This document shows, one piece after another, positions 54,290 through 63,610 of a DNA stretch of 64,000 nt (the stretch's first letter is position 1; each line of letters begins with the position of its first letter). The position numbers and the translations under genes were made by a program. The stretch covers positions 62,001-126,000 of the forward strand of contig NZ_JACGXN010000003.1 in the NCBI RefSeq assembly GCF_014138285.1. Reading direction: 5' to 3'. This stretch comes from Phyllobacterium myrsinacearum. GTDB lineage: Bacteria; Pseudomonadota; Alphaproteobacteria; Rhizobiales; Rhizobiaceae. Below the pieces are notes generated by a model that was given only the letters and a program-made list of their open reading frames with translations, searched no databases and was not told the origin of the DNA.

Positions 54290-55652
54290 TATCCGCTACT
54301 CCCTTCACATCCGGATCATCATATTCATCGCGCTCATTCTCGGCGTGGGTGCAGTCGTCCTTGCTCTTGCCGCCTGGCAATACGCAGGTATCGCCGCACG
54401 CGATGCCTATGACAAACTGCTGATCGGCGGGACAATACAGGTTGCGGAAAACGTCTACATGCAAGGCGGAGTTGTAACTCTCGATCCGCCTGCTGCTGCC
54501 TTTGCAACGTTGTCGGCTTACGATCTGGTCTTCTATAGGGTAACCGATCCACGCGGGGTCGTTGTAGCCGGGTATGGGGATCTTGCTCCCAAAATATCGT
54601 CGGGAAACATCCGCAAAGGCGTTGTACTCACCGACGATATCTATCAGGGGCAACTGGTCCGCATTGCAGCAATCGGCAAGCAAATTGATACCGACACAGG
54701 AACCGGCTGGGTGGAAATCGTAGTGGCGCAAACATTGCGAGCACGGGAGGCCCTTGCACGGGATCTCGCCGGCAAGGCTGTCGGAATGATTGCCATCATG
54801 AGCCTGTTGGCCTTGATTGCCGGAGCTATCTCGGTTCGTATTGCACTAAAGCCGCTAACCCGTATCGAACGGGAAATCGCAGCACGCAAACCTGACGATC
54901 TGCGCGCCATACGCGTTACACCTCCCTATGAAATCCGGGCATTGGTCAGCGTCCTGGACGACTTTATGCGCCGCCTCGCAGACCGCATTGCGTTGATGCA
55001 ACGCTTTATCGCTGACGCCGCCCATCAGATGCGCACGCCCTTGGCTGAACTCAATGCGCAAGTGGAAATTCTGTCAAACGATGCCGATCCCAAATTGCAA
55101 GATCAGATTCAGCGACTTGGTGCCAAAGTTACCGAACTTGGCAATCTGACCAGCCAGTTGCTGGACCATGCGATGGTCATTCATCGCGCTGGTACCGTCA
55201 GATTTGACACAATAGATCTTAATGCTCTGGCGAAGGCTACTCTCGCTCAAGCTGTACCCCTATCGTTCGAACGCGAAGTATCCATCGCTTTCGTCCCTAG
55301 CGAGAATGATCTGCACATACTGGGCGACGCAATCAGCATTCGCGAAGCGCTGACCAATCTCATCAGCAACGCTCTCAGACATGGGGCCTCAACCCGGCTA
55401 TCAGTCAGCGTTGGACAGACTGACAGCGAAGCATGGATCAGCGTCTGCGACGATGGCTCCGGTATTCCGCCTACAGAACAGGCCCGGTTGCTTACGCCTT
55501 TTGAAGTAGGGCGGGGGCAATCAGCCGGGACAGGACTTGGGCTGACGATAGCAGCAGAAGTCGCCAAAGCTCACGGCGGCGAGCTGTCATTTGTGAATAG
55601 CCCAGATGAGTTTTGTGTCCGGTTGACACTATCAACAAGCAAACTCCGATAG
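54276..55652 (+). CDS. Sensor histidine kinase (TctE-like)
   Basis: A 458-residue membrane kinase. Two membrane spans (about 12-33 and 165-188) bracket a periplasmic sensor of TctE N-terminal type (VFYRVTDPRG, IAAIGKQ). A HAMP-like linker, the HisKA box with phospho-acceptor His250 (DAAHQMRTPLAEL) and the ATPase domain with LISNALRHG, VCDDGSGIPP and GTGLGLTI follow. The start is a TTG overlapping the regulator stop, so the pair is coupled. TctE kinases usually sense carboxylates; the ligand here is unknown. Confidence 0.92.
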   Translation: MQSNDIRYSLHIRIIIFIALILGVGAVVLALAAWQYAGIAARDAYDKLLIGGTIQVAENVYMQGGVVTLDPPAAAFATLSAYDLVFYRVTDPRGVVVAGYGDLAPKISSGNIRKGVVLTDDIYQGQLVRIAAIGKQIDTDTGTGWVEIVVAQTLRAREALARDLAGKAVGMIAIMSLLALIAGAISVRIALKPLTRIEREIAARKPDDLRAIRVTPPYEIRALVSVLDDFMRRLADRIALMQRFIADAAHQMRTPLAELNAQVEILSNDADPKLQDQIQRLGAKVTELGNLTSQLLDHAMVIHRAGTVRFDTIDLNALAKATLAQAVPLSFEREVSIAFVPSENDLHILGDAISIREALTNLISNALRHGASTRLSVSVGQTDSEAWISVCDDGSGIPPTEQARLLTPFEVGRGQSAGTGLGLTIAAEVAKAHGGELSFVNSPDEFCVRLTLSTSKLR

Positions 55653-55665
55653 CGGAGGCCTGGAA

Positions 55666-56934
55666 TCAAGAAACATAAATCGCGCGAAAATCGTTGACGT
55701 TTGTTCCTGTTGGCCCCGGCCGAAAGAGGTCGCCCAGAGCATCAAATGCCGTCCAAGCATCGTTCTCGCCAAGCAAATTTCGAGCATCCGTCCCATGCAT
55801 TGCCAGTCGCGCAGTGGTGCTGCCATCAGCAAATGCCCCGGCATTGTCTTCTGAACCGTCAATACCATCTGTGTCAGCTGCCAGCGCCCAGATACCTCGG
55901 GTCGCAGCAATATCAACAGCAAATGACAAAAGAAACTCCGTATTACGCCCGCCTTTCCCTCTCCCGCGCACCGTGACTGTGGTTTCGCCTCCAGAAAGGA
56001 TAACCACGGGCGCAGTGAACGGGCGGTTTCTCGTCAGTACTTCCCGGGCAAGTGCCGAATGGACATGCGCCACTTCCCGCGCCTCCCCTTCAATCGCATC
56101 GGAAAGAATGACGGCATCAATTCCATTTCGCCGTGCCTCGGCTGCGGCTGCTTCAAGCGATACTGCCGCGGATGCGATAACCCGAACTTCATTTCGGGAA
56201 AAACGTGGATCACCGGATTTTGGCGCACGGGCCGCATCCAGACAAAGATGCCGCAACGCTGCAGCCGGTAAAGCGAAATTGTACTGGCGCACAATCTCCA
56301 ATGCGTCCTCCAGCGATGCGTCGTCAGGCACGGTGGGACCCGAGGCGACCAGAGCCGGATTGTCCCCGGGGATATCGGATATAACCAGTGTCACAACTTT
56401 CGCCGGAAAGGCGGCGGCAGCTAATCTTCCACCCTTTATGGTTGAAAGATGTTTGCGCACCGTATTCATTGCGGAGATGGGCGCCCCGGACGCCAGCAGC
56501 GCTTTATTGACCTCGATCTCGTCATCAAGGCTCATGCCTTCCGGCGGTGCAGGCAACAAGGCAGAACCGCCACCGGAAATCAGCGCAACGACAAGATCGT
56601 CCTTTGTCAGATTGGAAACAGCTTCGAACAGTCTTGTCGTTGCATTGAGACCTGCAGAATCGGGCACCGGATGTGCAGCCTCGATAATCTCGATCCTCTC
56701 ACACGGCACACCAAAACCGTAACGGGTAACAACCACGCCTTCCAGTGGGCCATCCCACGACTTCTCGAAGGCGCGTGCCATCTGTGCCGAACCTTTCCCG
56801 GCACCTACAACGATTGTGCGTCCTTTCGGACGATCCGGCAGGTTCGCTACAATGGTGTGTTCGGCCTGTGCCGCCGAAACTGCAGCATCAAACAGTCCGG
56901 TCAGAAACGCTCTGGGGTCGGCTATCACTGTCAT
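55666..56934 (-). CDS. Glycerate 2-kinase (MOFRL family)
   Basis: A 422-residue enzyme of the GckA/TtuD type phosphorylating D-glycerate to 2-phosphoglycerate. Features are GRTIVVGAGKGSAQMARAFE, the ISGGGSALLPAPP loop (about 95-107), SDIPGDNPALVASGPT and the C-terminal MOFRL domain (VVILSGGETTVTVRGRGKGG). The start at 56934 follows GGGGGCGG; upstream in-frame starts are possible. It ends the gcl-hyi-glxR operon, 35 bp after glxR, and uses the glycerate that GlxR makes. Confidence 0.9.
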   Translation of the reverse strand: MTVIADPRAFLTGLFDAAVSAAQAEHTIVANLPDRPKGRTIVVGAGKGSAQMARAFEKSWDGPLEGVVVTRYGFGVPCERIEIIEAAHPVPDSAGLNATTRLFEAVSNLTKDDLVVALISGGGSALLPAPPEGMSLDDEIEVNKALLASGAPISAMNTVRKHLSTIKGGRLAAAAFPAKVVTLVISDIPGDNPALVASGPTVPDDASLEDALEIVRQYNFALPAAALRHLCLDAARAPKSGDPRFSRNEVRVIASAAVSLEAAAAEARRNGIDAVILSDAIEGEAREVAHVHSALAREVLTRNRPFTAPVVILSGGETTVTVRGRGKGGRNTEFLLSFAVDIAATRGIWALAADTDGIDGSEDNAGAFADGSTTARLAMHGTDARNLLGENDAWTAFDALGDLFRPGPTGTNVNDFRAIYVS

Positions 56935-56969
56935 TTTGGCAACCGCCCCCATAGTGTCGAATGTCAAGG

Positions 56970-57854
56970 TTAAGCCACCGCGTGATTGGCGATACGTTCC
57001 AGCGCTTTGACGAGCCCAGAATGATCGAGGCCGCTGTCGCCATTTGCCGCGCAGCTGTTGAACAACTCCTGCGTTGACGCTGTGTTGGGCAACGAGACAC
57101 CAAGTGCCTTGGCGCTCTGCAGTGCCAGGTTCAGATCTTTCTGGTGCAGCGATATCCGGAAACCCGGTTCGAACGTGCGCTTGATCATCCGGTCGCCATG
57201 CAGTTCGAGAATGCGCGAGGATGCAAAGCCACCCATCAATGCCTCACGCACCCGGGCAGGATCAGCACCGGCTTTCGACGCCAGAACCAGTGCTTCTGAT
57301 ATTGCCTCGATGGTCAGGGCAACAATGATCTGGTTGGCCACCTTGGTCACCTGACCGTCACCACAATCACCGACAAGCGTGATGTTCTTGCCCATCAGCT
57401 TGAACAGCGGCAAGGCCCGGTCGAAGGCGCTTTGTTCGCCGCCGGCCATGATGCTGAGCGTGGCATTCTTGGCGCCGACTTCACCACCGGAGACAGGTGC
57501 ATCGATATATTCGCTGCCCGTCTCGCGAACTTTCTTGGCGAATTCCTTGGTTTCGACGGGCGAAATCGAGCTCATATCGATGACGAGTTTTCCCGCCTTC
57601 AACCCGAAAACCACACCACTCTCGCCAAAAAGCACGTCTTTGACCTCAGGTGTGTCAGGCAGCATCAGGATGATGATATCTGTTTTTTCAGCAAGAGCTT
57701 TTGGACTGTCGACAATCTTCAGGCCATTCTCGATGAGTTCGGGGCGCGGCTCAATGAAGAACTTCGACGTATAGACGTCATGCCCGGCGTCTTGCAGATG
57801 ACGTGCCATGGGGGTTCCCATGATGCCCAATCCGATGAAACCTATATCTGCCAT
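56970..57854 (-). CDS. glxR: 2-hydroxy-3-oxopropionate (tartronate semialdehyde) reductase
   Basis: A 294-residue beta-hydroxyacid dehydrogenase that reduces tartronate semialdehyde to D-glycerate with NADH or NADPH. The N-terminus IGFIGLGIMGTPMARHL is the dinucleotide-binding motif. YIDAPVSGGEVGAKN is the substrate-binding loop, and VTKVANQ near residue 170 carries the catalytic Lys. It lies between hyi (5 bp upstream) and glycerate kinase. Context distinguishes it from 3-hydroxyisobutyrate dehydrogenases. Confidence 0.93.
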   Translation of the reverse strand: MADIGFIGLGIMGTPMARHLQDAGHDVYTSKFFIEPRPELIENGLKIVDSPKALAEKTDIIILMLPDTPEVKDVLFGESGVVFGLKAGKLVIDMSSISPVETKEFAKKVRETGSEYIDAPVSGGEVGAKNATLSIMAGGEQSAFDRALPLFKLMGKNITLVGDCGDGQVTKVANQIIVALTIEAISEALVLASKAGADPARVREALMGGFASSRILELHGDRMIKRTFEPGFRISLHQKDLNLALQSAKALGVSLPNTASTQELFNSCAANGDSGLDHSGLVKALERIANHAVA

Positions 57855-57858
57855 GTGC

Positions 57859-58674
57859 TTAGCTCCTCATTCTCAAAATGTCGGCAGGCTTTTGTGCTTC
57901 TGAAGCTTCCTTAAGCCAGCCCAATCCGCGTTGCGTTTCTGCTTTGGGTTTGTATTCGCACCCGATCCAGCCGTCGTAACCAGCCTGCTCCAGTGCTTCA
58001 AACACGAAGGGGTAGTTGATCTCGCCGGTACCGGGTTCATGTCTTCCAGGATTGTCGGCAAGCTGGATGTGGGCAATGCGCTTCTTGTGCCGCTCATAGG
58101 TTGCGATGAGTTCGCCGCGCGTGCGCTGCTGATGATAAAGATCGTACTGGATAAACAGGTTGTCGCTGCCAACCTCTTCGATGATCGAGGCAGCCTGTTC
58201 GACCGTGTTTAAATAGAAGCCGGGAATGTCGTAATGATTGATCGGTTCGATCAGCAGGCGAATGCCATGCTTGGCCAGTTCAGTCGCCGCAAGCCTGAGG
58301 TTGCTCACGAACGTTGTGCGCAGGACATCGTCGGACAGTCCGGCCGGTGCAATGCCCGCCAGACAATTGACCTGATTGCACCCTAGGGCCGCCGCGTAGT
58401 CGATCGCCTGGATCACCCCCCTGCGGAACTCGTCAATCCGGTCCGGCAGCACGGCAACACCGCGCTCACCCTTGGCCCAGTCGCCAGCTGGCAGATTGTG
58501 CAGCACCTGGGTCAGATCATTGCGGTCGAGTGCGGATCTCAGTTCCTGTTTACCGAAATCATAAGGGAATAGAAATTCAACACCTTCGAACCCCGCTTTC
58601 GCGGCGTGATCGAACCGCTCCAGAAATGGAACCTCGTTAAATAGCATTGTCAGATTAGCTGCAAATTTCGGCAT
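57859..58674 (-). CDS. hyi: Hydroxypyruvate isomerase
   Basis: A 271-residue xylose-isomerase-like TIM barrel converting tartronate semialdehyde and hydroxypyruvate. The N-terminus MPKFAANLTMLFNEVPFLERF is distinctive of Hyi, followed by FEGVEFLFPYDF, NCLAGIAP, LIEPINHYDIPGFYL and WIGCEYKP with the metal-ligand acids. The start at 58674 has GGAGG before it. It is second in the operon after gcl, separated by 120 bp that includes a hairpin. Confidence 0.93.
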   Translation of the reverse strand: MPKFAANLTMLFNEVPFLERFDHAAKAGFEGVEFLFPYDFGKQELRSALDRNDLTQVLHNLPAGDWAKGERGVAVLPDRIDEFRRGVIQAIDYAAALGCNQVNCLAGIAPAGLSDDVLRTTFVSNLRLAATELAKHGIRLLIEPINHYDIPGFYLNTVEQAASIIEEVGSDNLFIQYDLYHQQRTRGELIATYERHKKRIAHIQLADNPGRHEPGTGEINYPFVFEALEQAGYDGWIGCEYKPKAETQRGLGWLKEASEAQKPADILRMRS

Positions 58675-58750
58675 ACATTCCTCCATCATTGGGGGTCTCG
58701 GCTCTGCGTCCGTCAGCATTTACCGGGATGGGCGTATTTGCGGGTGACGG

Positions 58751-58776
58751 GAGGGTGCGGAAAACTGATCACCCTC
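58751..58776 (-). promoter_or_regulatory. Intercistronic hairpin between gcl and hyi
   Basis: GAGGGTG (58751-58757) pairs with CACCCTC (58770-58776) across a 12 nt loop, in the 120 bp between gcl and hyi. There is no T-tract, so it may be an RNA-processing or stability element that sets different expression of gcl and the downstream genes. Confidence 0.4.
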
Positions 58777-58794
58777 TCCAAAACGATGCGCGTT

Positions 58795-60576
58795 TCAGTT
58801 GAAGGCACCAACCGTGGTCGGAGCGTCCTCAACCCGGTCAGCCAATTCCTCGAACTCAACGACCGAATTGATATCCATGCCCATCGCAATATTGGTGACA
58901 CGCTCGAGAATGACCTCGACAACGACGGGAACCTGATGCTCCTCCATCAGTGCCTTTGCCTGTTCAAACGCTTCCGTGAACTGGTTCGGGCTGCGCACGC
59001 GAATGGCCTTGCATCCGAGCCCTTCCGCAACAGCGACGTGATCGACGCCATATCCCTTTTCCGCATCACCCGAAGCGTTGATGTTGTCGAAGGCAAGACT
59101 GACTTCGAAATCCATATTGAAGCCGCGCTGGGCCTGACGGATCAATCCGAGATAGGAGTTGTTTACGACGACGTGCAGGTAGGGCAGCTTGTGCTGGGCG
59201 CCAACAGCCAGCTCCTCGATCATGAACTGGAAGTCATAGTCGCCGGAGAGCGCAACAATTGTCCGTTCGGGATCGGCAGCACGCACACCGAGAGCCGCGG
59301 GAAGTGTCCAGCCGAGGGGCCCGGCCTGACCACAATTGATCCAGTTGCGCGGGCGGTAAACATGCAAGAACTGCGCCCCGGCGATTTGGCTGAGGCCAAT
59401 TGTGGTTACATAGCACGTATCCCGGCCAAATGCCTTGTTCATCTCCTCGTAGACGCGCTGCGGCTTCAACGGGATCTGGTCGAAATGCGTCTTGCGCAGC
59501 ATAGTGCGCTTGCGCTCTCGGCATTCCTCCGCCCATTTTGACCAATCACGCAGTTTGCCGGCGGTTTTCCATTCGGTTGCGACATCGAGGAAAAGCTTCA
59601 ACGCCTTGCCTGCATCGGAAACGATGCCGAAATCCGGTGCGAAGACACGTCCGATCTGCGTTGGCTCGATGTCGACGTGAACGAATGTGCGGCCTTCCGT
59701 ATAAGTTGCCACGTTACCCGTGTGCCGATTGGCCCAGCGATTGCCGATACCAAGCACAAAATCCGATGCTAGCAATGTTGCATTGCCGTAGCGGTGCGAG
59801 GTCTGCAACCCGCACATCCCGGCCATCAGCTTATGGTCATCGGGGATTGTTCCCCAACCCATCAATGTCGGGATAACGGGAACACCGGTGATTTCGGCAA
59901 ACTCCACCAGCAGGTCGGATGCGTCAGCATTAATGATACCACCGCCCGCCACGATCAACGGCCGCTCAGCTTCATTGAGCATGGCAAGCGCCTTTTCCAC
60001 CTGCGCGCGAGTGGCTGCGGGCTTGTAAGGTTCCAGTGGCTCATAGGTATCCGGATCAAACTCGATCTCGGCCACCTGCACATCGACAGGCAGATCAATC
60101 AGCACCGGCCCCGGACGGCCCGAACGCATAATGTGGAATGCCTTCTGGAAGACATAGGGCACAAGACCGGGTTCCATCACGGTTACAGCCCATTTGGTAA
60201 CCGGTTTGGCGATAGACGCTATATCGACCGCCTGGAAATCCTCCTTGTCGAGACGTGCACGCGGCGCCTGTCCCGTAATGCAGAGAATGGGAATGGAATC
60301 GGCCGAAGCTGAATAGAGACCGGTGATCATGTCTGTTCCAGCTGGCCCTGAAGTTCCGATGCACACCCCGATGTTTCCATGATTGGCGCGGGTATAACCC
60401 TCGGCCATGTGCGACGCACCTTCGACGTGACGTGCCAGAATATGACGTACCGAACCACGGGCGCGCAGCGCCGAGTAAAACGGATTAATGGCAGCGCCCG
60501 GCACACCGAAAGCGCAATCAATTCCCTCCTTCTCCAGAATAAGAACCGCAGCATCGACAGCACGCATTTTGGTCAT
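58795..60576 (-). CDS. gcl: Glyoxylate carboligase
   Basis: A 593-residue ThDP-dependent enzyme that condenses two glyoxylate molecules into tartronate semialdehyde and CO2. The N-terminus [18 protein letters not shown] then [15 protein letters not shown] is typical. [16 protein letters not shown] followed by [12 protein letters not shown] is the ThDP/metal-binding region (about 440-475), and [12 protein letters not shown] precedes it. The start at 60576 follows GGAGG. It leads the glyoxylate-to-phosphoglycerate operon. Its substrate can come from allantoin breakdown, matching the neighbouring purine genes. Confidence 0.95.
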   Translation of the reverse strand: MTKMRAVDAAVLILEKEGIDCAFGVPGAAINPFYSALRARGSVRHILARHVEGASHMAEGYTRANHGNIGVCIGTSGPAGTDMITGLYSASADSIPILCITGQAPRARLDKEDFQAVDIASIAKPVTKWAVTVMEPGLVPYVFQKAFHIMRSGRPGPVLIDLPVDVQVAEIEFDPDTYEPLEPYKPAATRAQVEKALAMLNEAERPLIVAGGGIINADASDLLVEFAEITGVPVIPTLMGWGTIPDDHKLMAGMCGLQTSHRYGNATLLASDFVLGIGNRWANRHTGNVATYTEGRTFVHVDIEPTQIGRVFAPDFGIVSDAGKALKLFLDVATEWKTAGKLRDWSKWAEECRERKRTMLRKTHFDQIPLKPQRVYEEMNKAFGRDTCYVTTIGLSQIAGAQFLHVYRPRNWINCGQAGPLGWTLPAALGVRAADPERTIVALSGDYDFQFMIEELAVGAQHKLPYLHVVVNNSYLGLIRQAQRGFNMDFEVSLAFDNINASGDAEKGYGVDHVAVAEGLGCKAIRVRSPNQFTEAFEQAKALMEEHQVPVVVEVILERVTNIAMGMDINSVVEFEELADRVEDAPTTVGAFN

Positions 60577-60623
60577 GATCGTTCCTCCAAATTCAATGGA
60601 ACTATACCCCATAAAATATCTTA

Positions 60624-60679
60624 TTCAATAAAAAATGGTAATTTATCTCATTATATGGAAATAAAGATTTTCAATAAAA
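60624..60679 (-). promoter_or_regulatory. Repeated motif in the gcl promoter region
   Basis: TTCAATAAAA occurs at 60624-60633 and again at 60670-60679, 46 bp apart. The first copy lies in the palindrome TTATTCAATAA. Both sit within about 105 bp upstream of the gcl ATG. They may be operator half sites for a glyoxylate or purine regulator. AT-richness makes chance occurrence possible. Confidence 0.35.
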
Positions 60680-60840
60680 TTGTTAAAATGAATCGAGCCG
60701 GCTTCTGCCAATGAAACGGAAATATCGGGGAGGAGGGCGGTATGACTTCACAGTAGACAACAGAAAAAGCAGGCAGGGACGTAGCTCTCTCCTCGGTTCA
60801 GGGTGTGACCACTCCCTCAATCCGCTGAACATCAGTCGAC

Positions 60841-60867
60841 AAAAAAGGGAGCCATTGGCCCCCTTTT
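60841..60867 (-). terminator. Rho-independent terminator after guaD
   Basis: On the minus strand AAAAGGGGGCC pairs with GGCTCCCTTTT (one G-U pair) around AAT, ending in a run of T. It lies 13 bp after the guanine deaminase stop and separates it from gcl. Confidence 0.8.
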
Positions 60868-60879
60868 GAGTGTTGTGTT

Positions 60880-62238
60880 TCAGGCAATCTGCAGATCGGC
60901 CGGAGATCGCGCCGGACCATCCAGGAACGGATGTTTGTCGAGTCCGCTTTTCATAGGCTTGCCCGCCACGTAAACCTCAGCCACGGAACGATCATCGCCC
61001 ATGGTCTGGAGGACGAACAGCTCCTCAGCCAGAGTTGTTGCCGTACGCATGCGCAATTCCATCGCGGGCTTGGCGCGGCTGTCGAGCACAGTGATATCCG
61101 CATCGGCACCCGCATGCAGCGAACCGATCCGGTCTTCAAGGCCAAGCGCGCGCGCATTGCCGAGGGTCATCATGTAGTAGGACGCGAAGGGCGTGAGCCG
61201 TTGGCCTTGCACGTGCAGGATCTTGTAGGCTTCGGCCATCGTCTCCAGCATGGAAAAGCTGGTTCCACCGCCGACATCCGTTGCAACAGAAAACCGTGCG
61301 CCCAGTTTCTGAAAACGATCGCGATCAAACAGTCCGCTGCCGAGGAAAAGATTGGAAGTCGGACAGAAAACTGCCACGGATCTGGTCTCGGCCAGCACCG
61401 AAATTTCCCGGTCGGACAGGAAGATGCAGTGTCCGAGCAGCATCTTTTCTCCCAGCAGATCATAGTCGGCATAGATATCCGTGTAGTCCTTGGCGGCGGG
61501 ATATAGCGACGTTGCATAGGCAACTTCGTCGCGATTTTCGGAGAGGTGGGTCTGCACATAGCATTCGGGATGCTCGCGCACGAGAACCCGACTCATCTCC
61601 ATCTGCTCCGGTGTCGAGGTAATGGCAAAGCGCGGGCTGATGGCATAGTGCGCACGGCCCCGGCCATGCCATTTTGCGATCAGCGCCTTGGTCTCATCGT
61701 AGCCGGTTTGTGCTGTGTCGCGCAGTCCTTCAGGGGCATTGCGGTCCATCATGACCTTGCCACCAATCATCAGCATGTTGCGTTTTTCTGCCGCCGCAAA
61801 ATAGGCATCAACGCTTTCCGGGTGTACGGAGCAATAGGCAACTGCCGAGGTCGTGCCGTTGCGCAGCAGCTCGTCCATGAAACGGCCTGCAATGAAATTG
61901 GCATGAGCAGAAGAGGAGAATTTCTGCTCTTCTACGAAGATATAGGTGTTGAGCCACTCAAGCAGCTGTGCACCGTAAGACGCAATAGCCTGCGTCTGAG
62001 GAAAGTGCAGATGCGTGTCGATGAACCCCGGCAGGATCAGATGCGGCCGATGATCGACGATTTCCGCCTGGGGACCAGCAACACGTGCAAGCGTTGCATA
62101 CTCACCCACGCGGGCAACTTTGCCGTTTTCAATGAGGACCGCGCCATCTTCAAAATAGGAATAGGCAGCGGTATCATCGATGTTCTTCGGCGCATCGATG
62201 AAGGTCAGCACCCGGCCGCGCAGTAGCAGTTGGCTCAT
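60880..62238 (-). CDS. guaD: Guanine deaminase
   Basis: A 452-residue amidohydrolase converting guanine to xanthine. Metal ligands are DTHLHFPQTQ (His-x-His at about 75-77), QTHLSENRDEV, GHCIFLSD and ATDVGGGTSFSML with the Asp. The TIM-barrel arrangement and SYGAQLLEWLNTYIF match GuaD rather than other amidohydrolases. The start overlaps the puuD stop by 4 bp, so the two are coupled. Xanthine is oxidised to urate by a dehydrogenase encoded elsewhere, then PuuD acts. Confidence 0.93.
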   Translation of the reverse strand: MSQLLLRGRVLTFIDAPKNIDDTAAYSYFEDGAVLIENGKVARVGEYATLARVAGPQAEIVDHRPHLILPGFIDTHLHFPQTQAIASYGAQLLEWLNTYIFVEEQKFSSSAHANFIAGRFMDELLRNGTTSAVAYCSVHPESVDAYFAAAEKRNMLMIGGKVMMDRNAPEGLRDTAQTGYDETKALIAKWHGRGRAHYAISPRFAITSTPEQMEMSRVLVREHPECYVQTHLSENRDEVAYATSLYPAAKDYTDIYADYDLLGEKMLLGHCIFLSDREISVLAETRSVAVFCPTSNLFLGSGLFDRDRFQKLGARFSVATDVGGGTSFSMLETMAEAYKILHVQGQRLTPFASYYMMTLGNARALGLEDRIGSLHAGADADITVLDSRAKPAMELRMRTATTLAEELFVLQTMGDDRSVAEVYVAGKPMKSGLDKHPFLDGPARSPADLQIA

Positions 62239-63476
62239 TGGATTGTTCCTCCCTTGACTGTGGTTTCATACCATTTGGCCAGCAATTGCCGCTCCTCGTC
62301 GGAAATGGCGGTCACATTGGCTGGCGGCATGGCATGCGAACGCCCTGCCTGAAGATAAATCTCGCGGGCATGCGCGGCGATCTGGCTATCGGTCTCAAGC
62401 GTGACACCCTTGGGCGGGGCGATAAGGCCTTCCCAGCCCGGCTCCTTCGCATGGCACATGGAGCATCGTCCGAGGACCGTATCGCGCACCTTGGGAAACT
62501 CCGCCGAGGCAATGAATGGCTGCTGCACCGCCGATATCTTGTCCGCCGCCGGACTGCCCGAGAGGATCTTCGGGACCGTCGACAGCCACATGATGACGAT
62601 GAACAGGATTGCGGTGACCAGCCATGTCCATGTCGGGTCGCCCTTGCGGGCATGGCGCGTGTTGAACCAGTGGCGGATGGTTACGCCCATCAGGAAGACC
62701 AACGATGCGATGATCCAGTTGTACTGCGTGCCGAATGCAAGTGGATAATGGTTCGACAGCATCAGGAACAGCACCGGCAGCGTCAGGTAATTGTTATGGG
62801 TAGAGCGCTGCTTGGCCTGCTTGCCCAGCTTCGGGTCTGGTGTCTTCCCCGCAATCAGGTCCGCAACCACCTTCTTCTGGTTGGGAATAATGATCATGAA
62901 CACGTTTGCCGACATGATCGTCGCCGTGAAAGCGCCGAGATGCAGGAAGGCGGCACGTCCGGTAAAGAGCTGGGTGTAACCCCATGCCATTCCAACCAGA
63001 ATGAAATAGAGCAGCACCATCAGCCGCGTATCGTTGCGCCCAAGTGGCGACTTGCAGATGGTGTCATAGACAAGCCAGCCGCCAAAGATAGAGGCCAGCG
63101 AGATGGCGATAGCCACCGGCCGGGAGACATCAAGCACATGCGGATCGATCAGATAGAGATCCGCGCCCGCATAATAGACGATGCACAACATGGCGAAGCC
63201 CGAGAGCCACGTCGCATAGGATTCCCATTTGAACCATGTGAGATGTTCGGGCATTTGCGCCGGAGCCACCAGATATTTCTGGATGTGATAGAAGCCGCCA
63301 CCGTGAACCTGCCATTCCTCGCCATGGGCGCCGACCGGAAGGTCTGGACGCTGCCGCAGCCCAAGATCAAGTGCCACGAAATAGAATGACGAACCGATCC
63401 ACGCGATGCCGGTGATAACGTGCAACCAGCGGACGGCAAAATTCAGCCACTCCCAGGCTATGGCATATTCATACAT
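62235..63476 (-). CDS. puuD: Membrane-bound urate oxidase with cytochrome c domain
   Basis: A 413-residue inner-membrane protein. About eight spans form the DUF989 urate-hydroxylase part (MYEYAIAWEWLNFAVRWLHV, then GIAWIGSSFYF), and a C-terminal cytochrome c domain has CSMCHAKEPGWEG. It oxidises urate to 5-hydroxyisourate with electrons leaving through the haem, in place of soluble uricase. The start at 63476 follows GGGAG; an upstream frame adds 27 residues without family support. It leads a two-gene unit with guaD and is divergent from a LysR gene. Confidence 0.93.
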   Translation of the reverse strand: MYEYAIAWEWLNFAVRWLHVITGIAWIGSSFYFVALDLGLRQRPDLPVGAHGEEWQVHGGGFYHIQKYLVAPAQMPEHLTWFKWESYATWLSGFAMLCIVYYAGADLYLIDPHVLDVSRPVAIAISLASIFGGWLVYDTICKSPLGRNDTRLMVLLYFILVGMAWGYTQLFTGRAAFLHLGAFTATIMSANVFMIIIPNQKKVVADLIAGKTPDPKLGKQAKQRSTHNNYLTLPVLFLMLSNHYPLAFGTQYNWIIASLVFLMGVTIRHWFNTRHARKGDPTWTWLVTAILFIVIMWLSTVPKILSGSPAADKISAVQQPFIASAEFPKVRDTVLGRCSMCHAKEPGWEGLIAPPKGVTLETDSQIAAHAREIYLQAGRSHAMPPANVTAISDEERQLLAKWYETTVKGGTIQ

Positions 63477-63610
63477 GCAGCTCTCCCTTTTATGTGAAAG
63501 AGTATGTGCCAAAGCCTGAGCCGCAGGAAAACGCCATAAATCGCCCATCTCTTTCAAAAAAAACTATAAAATGCTAAACCGGTGAACGGTGTAAGACAGG
63601 GGCGGGAACC

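Noticed and set aside
55694..56722. A 342-codon open frame on the plus strand opposite the glycerate kinase gene
   Set aside because: It is antisense to a confidently recognised gene, is rich in Ser, Arg and Pro, has no family match and arises from the codon bias of the real gene.
62238..63389. A 383-codon open frame on the plus strand opposite puuD
   Set aside because: It mirrors the PuuD coding frame and has an Arg/His/Gln-rich composition without any domain. PuuD has clear motifs and haem ligands.
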